Assembly: GCA_017853885.1 (NCBI GenBank)
Contig: JAFMIR010000004.1
Location: 108,825 to 172,824, forward strand
Length of the DNA stretch: 64,000 nt
Direction: 5' to 3'
DNA from: Prosthecobacter sp.
GTDB taxonomy: Bacteria; Verrucomicrobiota; Verrucomicrobiia; Verrucomicrobiales; Verrucomicrobiaceae
Positions 27,078-34,431 of this stretch are shown one piece after another. The notes beneath the pieces were generated by a model. It was given only the letters and a program-made list of their open reading frames with translations. It did not search any database and was not told where the DNA came from. Position 1 is the first letter of the stretch; every line of letters begins with the position of its first letter. The position numbers and the translations under genes are program-made.

Positions 27078-28694
27078 TTACTTCTTTGTTTTCTTCCCCT
27101 TACCCTTGCCTTTCGGCTGATCGGGTAGGGTTTTTTTGGCCAGCGCGATAAAGGCATCCGTTTGCTTTTGCCAAAGGTCGGCGAGTTCCTTGGCCTTCTC
27201 AGGCATCTTCACGGAGAGATCATGCTGCTCAGCGCGGTCGGTTTGGAGATCGTAAAGCGCCCAAGCATCGCCTTGAGCAGCGACAAGCTTCCAATCGCCG
27301 ACGCGGATGGCTTTGTTACCCTCGTGAAGCCACCACAGCGATTCACGAGTGATGGTTTCGTCTTTGGCAAAGGCTGGCACGAGACTCTTGCCGGGTGCCT
27401 CTGGGATGGGCTCACCTTTCCACGCCTTGGGCTTCTCAACGTCCAGCAGATCAAGCACGGTGGGCACGAAGTCGATCACATGAGCGGGCGTGGTGCGCAG
27501 CTCGCCTTTCGCAGCGATACCGGCAGGCCAGTGCACGACGAGGGGTGTGCTAATGCCGCCTTCATGCACCCACGTCTTGTGACGGCGATGCGGCGTATTC
27601 GCAGCACTGGAAAATCCGGGTCCGAGGCAGAGGTAGCTGGCAGCACTGCCAGAAGGCGCGGTGGGATCGTGGCCACCATTGCGAACCATGATCTCAGCGC
27701 TCGCGCCATTGTCGGAAGCGAAAAAAATGATCGTATTCTCAAAAGCACCCATTGCCTTGAGATGCACAAGGATACGGCCGATCTCCTGATCCATGCGGTC
27801 GATCATCGCGGCATGAATCGCCATCTTAGTAGCCTGGAAGCGACGCTGCTCCTCTGTGAGATCGCTCCATGGCAGCGGGCGGTTTACCTCACCTTGGCCA
27901 AGCTTTTCGATAGCATCAGGAAAAGCATACGGCGGACCGACTTCACGCTCGAGAACGGACAGGCTTGTCTTGGTGATGCCCATCTTTTTTAGACGAGCAA
28001 ATCGAGCCTCACGTAGCTTGTCCCATCCATCGAGATACTTGTCGCGATACTTCGCAATGTCTTGTGGCAGCGCGTGCAATGGGAAATGCGGAGCGATGAA
28101 GGGGATGTAATGAAAGAAGGGCTTAGCGGCATGATGAGTCGCATGATCCTTGAGGCACTCGATGGCGTGGTCAGCCGTGCCGATGGTGGCGTAGTAGCCT
28201 TTTTCATCGGCGGGCGGCGTCACCGGCACGTCGTCGATGGAGTTACCCTTCGCGGTGAAGAAGTTGCCCTGATTCTTCATGTCGAGTGAACGGTCGAAAC
28301 CACCTTCGAGCACCGGACCGTCAATATGCCACTTGCCACTATGATAGCTGCGATAGCCCATAGGCTTCAAAAAGTGTGGTAGCAGCGGCGCCCACTTCTG
28401 CCGCACACCTTGTCCACCACCGCCGACCTCCGGCAAGGCATCACGGTGAATCTGCTGAGCGTAGTAACCGCTCATCAAGGCGCTACGTGTGGGCCAGCAG
28501 CGGGCGGTGTTGTAGAATTGGGTGAAGCGCAGGCCGTTGTTGGCCAGTGAATCGAGGTTCGGCGTAGCGATCTCACTGCCGTAGCAGCCGAGGTCGGAGT
28601 AGCCAAGGTCATCCGCGAGGATGAAAACAATGTTCGGCTTCGCGGCGAAGAGAGAAGGGCAGAATGCGACGAGGATCAGGGCAAGGCGTTTCAT
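27078..28694 (-). CDS. Secreted sulfatase (arylsulfatase, CWPTR type)
   Basis: 538 residues with a signal peptide ending near residue 18. NIVFILADDLGYSDLGCYG, Cys66 in CWPTR followed by SALMSGYYAQQ, SGKWHIDG, IAPHFPLH and FASDNGASAE are standard active-site blocks. The CWPTR motif and the PAYSMHKW-free N-half resemble large bacterial arylsulfatases of the AslA/AtsA type. It ends with GKGKGKKTKK, a strongly basic tail. Second gene of the four-gene operon. Confidence 0.93.
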   Translation of the reverse strand: MKRLALILVAFCPSLFAAKPNIVFILADDLGYSDLGCYGSEIATPNLDSLANNGLRFTQFYNTARCWPTRSALMSGYYAQQIHRDALPEVGGGGQGVRQKWAPLLPHFLKPMGYRSYHSGKWHIDGPVLEGGFDRSLDMKNQGNFFTAKGNSIDDVPVTPPADEKGYYATIGTADHAIECLKDHATHHAAKPFFHYIPFIAPHFPLHALPQDIAKYRDKYLDGWDKLREARFARLKKMGITKTSLSVLEREVGPPYAFPDAIEKLGQGEVNRPLPWSDLTEEQRRFQATKMAIHAAMIDRMDQEIGRILVHLKAMGAFENTIIFFASDNGASAEIMVRNGGHDPTAPSGSAASYLCLGPGFSSAANTPHRRHKTWVHEGGISTPLVVHWPAGIAAKGELRTTPAHVIDFVPTVLDLLDVEKPKAWKGEPIPEAPGKSLVPAFAKDETITRESLWWLHEGNKAIRVGDWKLVAAQGDAWALYDLQTDRAEQHDLSVKMPEKAKELADLWQKQTDAFIALAKKTLPDQPKGKGKGKKTKK

Positions 28695-28706
28695 ATTTAG
28701 CGGAGG

Positions 28707-30173
28707 TCACTTTTTCTTTTTGATCTTCTTGGGGGGCGCGGGAGGCGGCGGGAGATTGTCGCTTGGCTGATCGGCAAAACGCCAAGGATCATCGAGACGG
28801 CGCATTTCGCTCAAAAGGAGTTTTTTCATCTCCGCGAGCTTTTCCGCATGGTTGGGGTCGTCAGCGAGATTGGGGCTTCCATGCTCGGTAAGCAGTTCGT
28901 TGGGGTTTTCGGCCAGATTGAAGAGCTGCGTGTGCTTCGCCTTCCCGTCGGCGGACTCGTATTGGATAAGCTTCCAGTCGCCCTGCTTGACGCAGCGCAT
29001 GCCAGGTTTCGCGCCGCCGGCGTAAGCGCCGTAAAGAACTTGGCGCATGGCTGTTTTCTCGCCCGTGAGCACCGGTTTGAAGCTGGTGCCTTCATTCGTC
29101 TGCGGCGGTTGGATGCTCGCGAGGTCACACAGTGTGGCGAGCAGATCGAGAAGGTAGATGTTTCCCTCCACGCGACGCCCCGCGGGGATGCCGGGACCTT
29201 TCACAATGAAGGGCACACGCCAGCAGTGCTGGTAGAGATTTTGTTTCCCCATCAAGCCGTGATGCCCGATGGCGATGCCGTGGTCAGCGGTGTAGATGAT
29301 GTAGGTGTTGTCGAGCTCGCCCATTTCTTCGAGGCGGTTCAGCACGCGGCCGATCTGGAGGTCGATGTTGTCGCTGCACGCATACTGCCTACCGATTTCA
29401 TTGCGGATGCTGGCCTCATCACGGTTCTTCCACACACCGCTTACGGACACCTCATCGCGCACGTTCATGTCCGTGTTGTCAAAGGGGTGCTTCGGCAAGT
29501 AGTTCGCCGGCAGTGGCGGCTGCAAGGAGTGCAGCGAAGGTGGGTTCGTCTCATCCGTGTGATTCGTGGCACCATACTTCGCCAGCAGCTCCGGTTTGCC
29601 ATCGCGCGTGTCGTGCGGGTGGGAGAAGCCGTAGTAGATGAGGAAAGGTTTAGTGTCTTGGTTCGCTCCACGGTCACGCAAGTAGTTGAGCACCTGCTCG
29701 GCATGCCATGCGCTGCCGCTTTCGTCGGTGCCTCCACGTTTCGAGGCATCCCTGCGCACGGTGAAGAGCTTGTTCGCGGCCTCGTAGCTGTTTCCCATCT
29801 TGCAGGTGCGCATCGTGGCATAGCCAGCGCGGTTGAAGACGGCCGGAATGGTCTGCTGTTCAAGCTGCGGCGGGCTTGTCCTGGCCGCCCAAGGCGAAAC
29901 CGGCAGATGCCACACGGTGCGTCCGCTCATGATCATGTGCCGGGAAGGCGTGCATACCGCGCCGGAGGACGAGCCCATGTGATACGCGCCATCAAAGACC
30001 ACACCTTGTGCTGCTAGCTTATCGAGATTCGGTGTCTCCAGCGTTGATTTTGGATTGTATAACTTCAAATCAAAGGGCGACTGGTCATCGACGAGAATGA
30101 AAAGGATGTTCGGCCTTTTCTCCGCCACAGCGGAGACAACAAGCGAAAGCATAACTAGGGTAAGAAGGCGCAT
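28707..30173 (-). CDS. Secreted sulfatase, first gene of a four-sulfatase operon
   Basis: 488 residues with a signal peptide (MRLLTLVMLSLVVSAVA). NILFILVDDQSPFDLKLYN, Cys74 in CTPSR followed by HMIMSGRTVWHLP, YGFSHPHDTR and YTADHGIAIGHHGLMGKQNL are present; the HGLMGKQN block is typical of choline-sulfatase or heparan-sulfatase-like families. The C-terminus is Pro then Lys-rich (PPPPAPPKKIKKKK). Divergent from the MFS transporter; the shared upstream region (30174-30362) should carry the operon promoter. Confidence 0.93.
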   Translation of the reverse strand: MRLLTLVMLSLVVSAVAEKRPNILFILVDDQSPFDLKLYNPKSTLETPNLDKLAAQGVVFDGAYHMGSSSGAVCTPSRHMIMSGRTVWHLPVSPWAARTSPPQLEQQTIPAVFNRAGYATMRTCKMGNSYEAANKLFTVRRDASKRGGTDESGSAWHAEQVLNYLRDRGANQDTKPFLIYYGFSHPHDTRDGKPELLAKYGATNHTDETNPPSLHSLQPPLPANYLPKHPFDNTDMNVRDEVSVSGVWKNRDEASIRNEIGRQYACSDNIDLQIGRVLNRLEEMGELDNTYIIYTADHGIAIGHHGLMGKQNLYQHCWRVPFIVKGPGIPAGRRVEGNIYLLDLLATLCDLASIQPPQTNEGTSFKPVLTGEKTAMRQVLYGAYAGGAKPGMRCVKQGDWKLIQYESADGKAKHTQLFNLAENPNELLTEHGSPNLADDPNHAEKLAEMKKLLLSEMRRLDDPWRFADQPSDNLPPPPAPPKKIKKKK

Positions 30174-30362
30174 GGGTCGCTGAAAACGTCACGAAGACTT
30201 CCAACTTGCCTTCACTTCTCAATCCCACTTCATTTCTTGTCAGCATCATCGGGACCCCGGTTGCCCGATTTTGCACACCCCATGGGCGTTTCTCTCCGGC
30301 GTGAACAGCCCTTTGCAAAAGCACCCGCCTGCACGATAACCACCACCTACACCATCCTGCTC

Positions 30363-31712
30363 GTGCCCACCACTTCTGACACCTCCGCTTTGGATCGCGC
30401 CCGGGGCAAAGCCTACTGGCGACTGCTGCCGTTGCTTTTTGTTTGCTACGTCATCGCTTATGTCGACCGGGCGAATGTGAGCTTGGCGAAGCTGACCATG
30501 ACCAAAGACCTGCCCGAATTTGACAATGCAGTCATCGGCTTTGGTGCAGGGATGTTTTTCTGGGGCTATATCCTACTCGAGGTGCCCGGCACGCTGATGG
30601 TCGAACGTTGGAGCGCGCGGCGCATGATGTCACGCATCATGGTAACGTGGGGGATTCTGGCTGCGCTAACCGCAGCGGTGACGACCCCCATGCAGTTTTA
30701 CTGCGTGCGCTTTGGCCTCGGTCTGGCAGAGGCCGGCTTCTTCCCCGGCGTCCTCGTTTTTCTCACGCACTGGTTTCCAAACCAAGACCGCTCACGCGCG
30801 GTTGCTTGGTTTTTGATCGCTACACCCGTCGCGCAGATCGTGAGCCCAAAAATCTCTAACCTGCTGCTTCAAATCGGAACCGATGAGGTCATCAACGGTG
30901 TCACCGTGCATCATCCTGAGTTTTTCGGTCTAGAGGGCTGGCAGTGGATGTACATCTTCTGGGGGGCACCGGCAGTCTTGCTTGGCCTCGTGGTGCTATT
31001 CATTCTACCAGATCGACCAGCGGAGGCTAAATGGCTCACGAATGAGGAACGCAGCGCGTTGGACCAGCAGCTACAGATTGAAAAAGAGCGCCGTTCAAAA
31101 GGCAAGCGCATGACATTGGGCGAGGCGTTTCGAAATCCGAAGGTGCTGCTGCTTGCGCTCGCATTCTGCTGCAGTGTGACCGCGAACTACGGCTACGAGT
31201 TCTTCTTCCCGAGCATCTTGAAGGAATGGTACAAGCTCGAGCTCAATCAAATCACTTGGTTGGTCATTTTACCACCCTGCCTCGCACTAGGGAGCCAGTT
31301 GTTCATCGGCTGGAATTCCGATCGCACGGGCGAGCGCCGTTGCCACGCGGCTTTCTCGATCATCATCGGTCTCATCGCGCTGGCGCTCGCGCCGCTGACG
31401 AAAGGCAACCTCGCTCTCACCATCGTCTGCTTCATGATCTTCTTCGCGGGCGTCAAAGGCTACCAGCCGGCCTTTTGGGCGCTGCCCAGCCTCTTTCTGA
31501 CCGAAACCGCTGCTGCTGCGAGCATCGGCTTCATCAACTCCATCGGCCAGATTGGCGGCTTCATGGGGCCTTACCTACTCGGAAGCATCGAAAAGAGCAC
31601 CGGTTCGTTCACGATCGGCATCTACGTTCTCGCCGTGTCGATGTGCGTGAGCGCGATCATCATTCTCGGCCTCGGTCTGGGCCATCGGCCATCGCAGGAT
31701 GAATCCAAGTGA
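30363..31712 (+). CDS. MFS transporter, anion:cation symporter family
   Basis: Twelve-helix inner-membrane transporter of about 449 residues from a GTG start. The frame also has an ATG at 30282 and a TTG at 30237, but those extra residues look non-coding, while ARGKAYWRLLPLLFVCYVIA matches the family N-terminus. VDRANVSLAKL and RFGLGLAEAGFFPGVLVFLT are hallmark segments of ACS (sugar acid/organic anion) carriers such as glucarate or phthalate porters. A central loop is charged (EKERRSKGKRMTLGEAFRNP). It lies 12 bases before an Ldh_2 oxidoreductase, suggesting joint uptake and oxidation of a hydroxy acid. Confidence 0.88.
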   Translation: MPTTSDTSALDRARGKAYWRLLPLLFVCYVIAYVDRANVSLAKLTMTKDLPEFDNAVIGFGAGMFFWGYILLEVPGTLMVERWSARRMMSRIMVTWGILAALTAAVTTPMQFYCVRFGLGLAEAGFFPGVLVFLTHWFPNQDRSRAVAWFLIATPVAQIVSPKISNLLLQIGTDEVINGVTVHHPEFFGLEGWQWMYIFWGAPAVLLGLVVLFILPDRPAEAKWLTNEERSALDQQLQIEKERRSKGKRMTLGEAFRNPKVLLLALAFCCSVTANYGYEFFFPSILKEWYKLELNQITWLVILPPCLALGSQLFIGWNSDRTGERRCHAAFSIIIGLIALALAPLTKGNLALTIVCFMIFFAGVKGYQPAFWALPSLFLTETAAAASIGFINSIGQIGGFMGPYLLGSIEKSTGSFTIGIYVLAVSMCVSAIIILGLGLGHRPSQDESK

Positions 31713-31724
31713 CCCCCTCTGCCG

Positions 31725-32831
31725 ATGAACCCCGAAGATGAAATCATGCACGTCGTGCCCGTCGAGCGGCACAACGCCATCATCGCCGCCGCGTATCGCG
31801 CACGAGGCTATAACGAGGACGAGACACAATCTGCGGTGCGCATCGCACAAAGCGCCTCGTGGCATGGCGTGCGCACGCACAACGGCATCAAGGCCGTGAG
31901 CCTCGACGATCACTTTGGCTCCAAAGTCGGCGGCTGCGTGCCACGTGCCGTGATTGAAAAACGGACCACACGCTTCGCTGCCACCGAAGTGTGGAATGCG
32001 AACCGTAAACTCGGCCAGCCCGTCGCCGAACAGGCCATCGAGACCTGCATCGCGCTCGCGGATCGCTACGGCATTGGCCAGGTATCTGTGGACAACGCGT
32101 TTCACTACCTCTGGGGCGGCGGCTACGTCATGGAGGCCGCGCGTCGCGGCTACGTCGCCTACACGAACTGCACCTCCGCCAAGACCGGTGTCGTGCCCTT
32201 CGGCGGCAAACACGCCACGCTCGGCACGAATCCGCACTCGTGGGGCTTTCCCACTACCGAAGCTGTCGGCTTCCCCATCGTCATCGACTGGGCCACATCG
32301 GTTATCGCGCTTGGTCGCGTCCAACAGCTCGCACGCGAGGGCAAATCGCTGCCTCCCGACCTTGCGCTCGACCAAGACGGCCGCATGACCACCGATCCAT
32401 CGAAAGTGGCCGCGCTCGTGCCCTTCGGCCAGCACAAGGGCTACGGCCTCGCGCTTGCGGATGAATTGTTCGCCGCGCTCATCGGCGGCTCGCTGCCCAC
32501 CCTTCGCGGCCGCGAACCCGTGCCTGGTGCCAAGCAAACGCCCTGCTTTTACTTCCAAGTCATCCATCCCGAAGCCCTCTCTGGTGGAGCCTTTGGCAGT
32601 GGTCTTTCTCAAGCCGAAAATGTCAAAGCTGTGCTTGCTGATATCCTTTCCCATGGCAACGAGCACTGCCTCCTCCCCGGCGAACTCGAAGCGCGCTGGG
32701 CCAAGAAATGTGCCCGCAACAACGGCCTGCTCTTCTCCCGCCACGAGATCCGCCAGCTTAGTCAAATCGCCACCGCGTGTGGCGAGCCTGAGTTGAAGAT
32801 CGATGCGTTTCCGGAGGCGGACATGATATGA
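31725..32831 (+). CDS. Ldh_2-family malate/lactate/sulfolactate-type dehydrogenase
   Basis: 368 residues of the type-2 malate/L-lactate dehydrogenase family, NAD(P)-dependent cytosolic oxidoreductases with an unusual NADP-binding fold. Seen: the N-terminal SAVRIAQSASWHGVRTHN with the catalytic-region His, the VSVDNAFHYLWGGGYVMEA helix, KTGVVPFGGKHATLGTNPHSWGFP and the GQHKGYGLALADELFAALI block. Members act on malate, lactate, ureidoglycolate, imino acids or (R)-sulfolactate. With an organic-anion MFS carrier upstream a hydroxy acid is likely; which one is not determined. Confidence 0.88.
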   Translation: MNPEDEIMHVVPVERHNAIIAAAYRARGYNEDETQSAVRIAQSASWHGVRTHNGIKAVSLDDHFGSKVGGCVPRAVIEKRTTRFAATEVWNANRKLGQPVAEQAIETCIALADRYGIGQVSVDNAFHYLWGGGYVMEAARRGYVAYTNCTSAKTGVVPFGGKHATLGTNPHSWGFPTTEAVGFPIVIDWATSVIALGRVQQLAREGKSLPPDLALDQDGRMTTDPSKVAALVPFGQHKGYGLALADELFAALIGGSLPTLRGREPVPGAKQTPCFYFQVIHPEALSGGAFGSGLSQAENVKAVLADILSHGNEHCLLPGELEARWAKKCARNNGLLFSRHEIRQLSQIATACGEPELKIDAFPEADMI

Positions 32832-32839
32832 ACGTCATT

Positions 32840-34081
32840 TCACGCAAACCGATCCGGCGACATTAAATCGAGCTGCACACTCGATTTCTCACCCGCGAGC
32901 AACTCGCTCACGATCCTTCCGGTTGCCGGTGCGAGGCTCAACCCCATCATCGCGTGACCGGTAGCCACGATTAGGTTCTTCCATCGCTTTGTGCGTCCAA
33001 TGTAAGGCATGCCATCGGGCGAAACCGGCCGTAGACCGCTCCATGGCTTCACTTCGGCAAAATCTTTCTCTTCAAACGCAGGGAAATAATGCGGAAAGAC
33101 CCGCGTGATGCCACGCACGCGACGCTGCGTGATCGATTCGTCGATGCCCGCCATCTCCATCGTGCCGCCGACGCGCAATGCACCCTCCATCGGCGTCACC
33201 GCGAGTCGCGCCTCAGTGCAGATGCTGCACAGCTCAGGAAGCTGCTTCGGATTCGCCAGCGTGAGGCTGTAGCCTTTGCCCGCCTGCATCGGCAACTTCA
33301 AATCAAGATCTTTCGCCAACTGCGCCGACCATACGCCACCGCACAGCACCACTTCTTGACCCTCCACTTGCCCCTTAGACGTCTCGACAACTCTCAGCGC
33401 ACCGTCTTCCACCTCAAAGCCGCTCACCTCCGTCTCCCACAGGAACGTCACACCGAGTCGCACGAGCTCCGCTTCCACCGCGGCGATGAAGCTTCCTGGC
33501 GCGAGATGGCAATCCTTCGGAAAAAACACGCTGCCGCAGATGTCCATCGTCACCGCGGGATCAAGCGCAGCGGTCGCCTGCGCATCCAACACCTCCGCGG
33601 GAATGCCTAGCGCATTCGCCTTCTCCGCCATGTGCGCCTCCTCATCGAGGGTCTGCTGTTTTTTGCACAGCATGAGCAAACCGCGCTTCACGAGTCCGAA
33701 ATCCATTCCCAGTGTATCAAAGCCATCACGGCTCAACAGGCTCAAATCGCGCAAAACAGGCGCTGCGGCCTCGACACGTGCCTTCGTGGCCGCTTTCCAG
33801 AAATGCAGGCCCCAGCTCACCAAATCAGCATCGAGCCGTGGCTTGATGTAAAACGGCGATTCCGGGTTCCACATCCATTTTAGGCCCAGCGCGACCATTC
33901 CCGGCGCTGCAAGCGGGATGAAGTGACTTGGCACAATCATCCCCGCGTTCCCAAACGAACATCCGTCGCGCTCACGTGGCTTTTGATCAATGACAGTCAC
34001 CTGCATGCCGCGCCGTGCGCAGTAAAGCGCCGTGCTGAGGCCGATAACACCCGCACCGAGGATGGTGACTGAAGATGACAT
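32840..34081 (-). CDS. FAD-dependent D-amino-acid dehydrogenase-like oxidoreductase
   Basis: 413 residues, DAO family. The FAD site is TILGAGVIGLSTALYCARRGMQVTVIDQ at the N-terminus, then SFGNAGMIVPSHFIPLAAPG as in DadA and hydroxyproline/D-proline dehydrogenases, and the C-terminal GLRPVSPDGMPYIGRTKRWK with VATGHAMMGLSLAPATGRIV. It would oxidise a D-amino acid or D-hydroxyproline to an imino or keto acid, passing electrons to the respiratory chain at the inner membrane face. Convergent with the Ldh_2 gene, whose family includes imino-acid reductases, so a shared amino-acid pathway is conceivable. Confidence 0.88.
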   Translation of the reverse strand: MSSSVTILGAGVIGLSTALYCARRGMQVTVIDQKPRERDGCSFGNAGMIVPSHFIPLAAPGMVALGLKWMWNPESPFYIKPRLDADLVSWGLHFWKAATKARVEAAAPVLRDLSLLSRDGFDTLGMDFGLVKRGLLMLCKKQQTLDEEAHMAEKANALGIPAEVLDAQATAALDPAVTMDICGSVFFPKDCHLAPGSFIAAVEAELVRLGVTFLWETEVSGFEVEDGALRVVETSKGQVEGQEVVLCGGVWSAQLAKDLDLKLPMQAGKGYSLTLANPKQLPELCSICTEARLAVTPMEGALRVGGTMEMAGIDESITQRRVRGITRVFPHYFPAFEEKDFAEVKPWSGLRPVSPDGMPYIGRTKRWKNLIVATGHAMMGLSLAPATGRIVSELLAGEKSSVQLDLMSPDRFA

Positions 34082-34431
34082 GCCTTATCATCCATCTGGC
34101 ATGCACACCTTCTTGAGCGAATCCCACGAGGCATCGAAGAATCCAGACAAAGCCGAAAATCTTTTCTTCATTTCAGCAGTTTATCAGTAAAGCGACATTC
34201 GATCTCGTTTTGAGCCACATGTTCACGTGAAGAATGTCGCTGATGTGGGTCTTCAAATCGCGGGCATCGACGCAGGCGGTGTGCTGTCATTCTTGACCTA
34301 TTGAGCCAAGCGCAATCGACTGAGAAGAACAAGCAAAGAACTCTAAAGCATCGCAAGGTGCAGGAACAGCATGCAGGTGAAAAATCGAACTGGAAGAATG
34401 AAGGACATGCGATGCTGAAGCTGTCTTTACA
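34082..34431. other. Intergenic gap with a 10-bp inverted repeat
   Basis: 350 bases without a supported gene; the short frames crossing it look random. AGCGACATTC at 34191-34200 and GAATGTCGCT at 34232-34241 form a perfect 10-bp inverted repeat with a 31-base loop, which could be an operator or the base of a structured RNA. Nothing else is evident. Confidence 0.4.

Noticed and set aside
31725..34081. Complete sulfolactate or hydroxyproline pathway around the Ldh_2 and DadA-like genes
   Set aside because: Both families include such enzymes, but no sulfolactate lyase, proline racemase or pyrroline deaminase is present, so no pathway can be claimed.
34168..34356. 62-codon frame in the 34.1-34.4 kb gap
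   Set aside because: No ribosome site, no domain and Arg/His-rich chance composition; the inverted repeat in the gap sits inside it.
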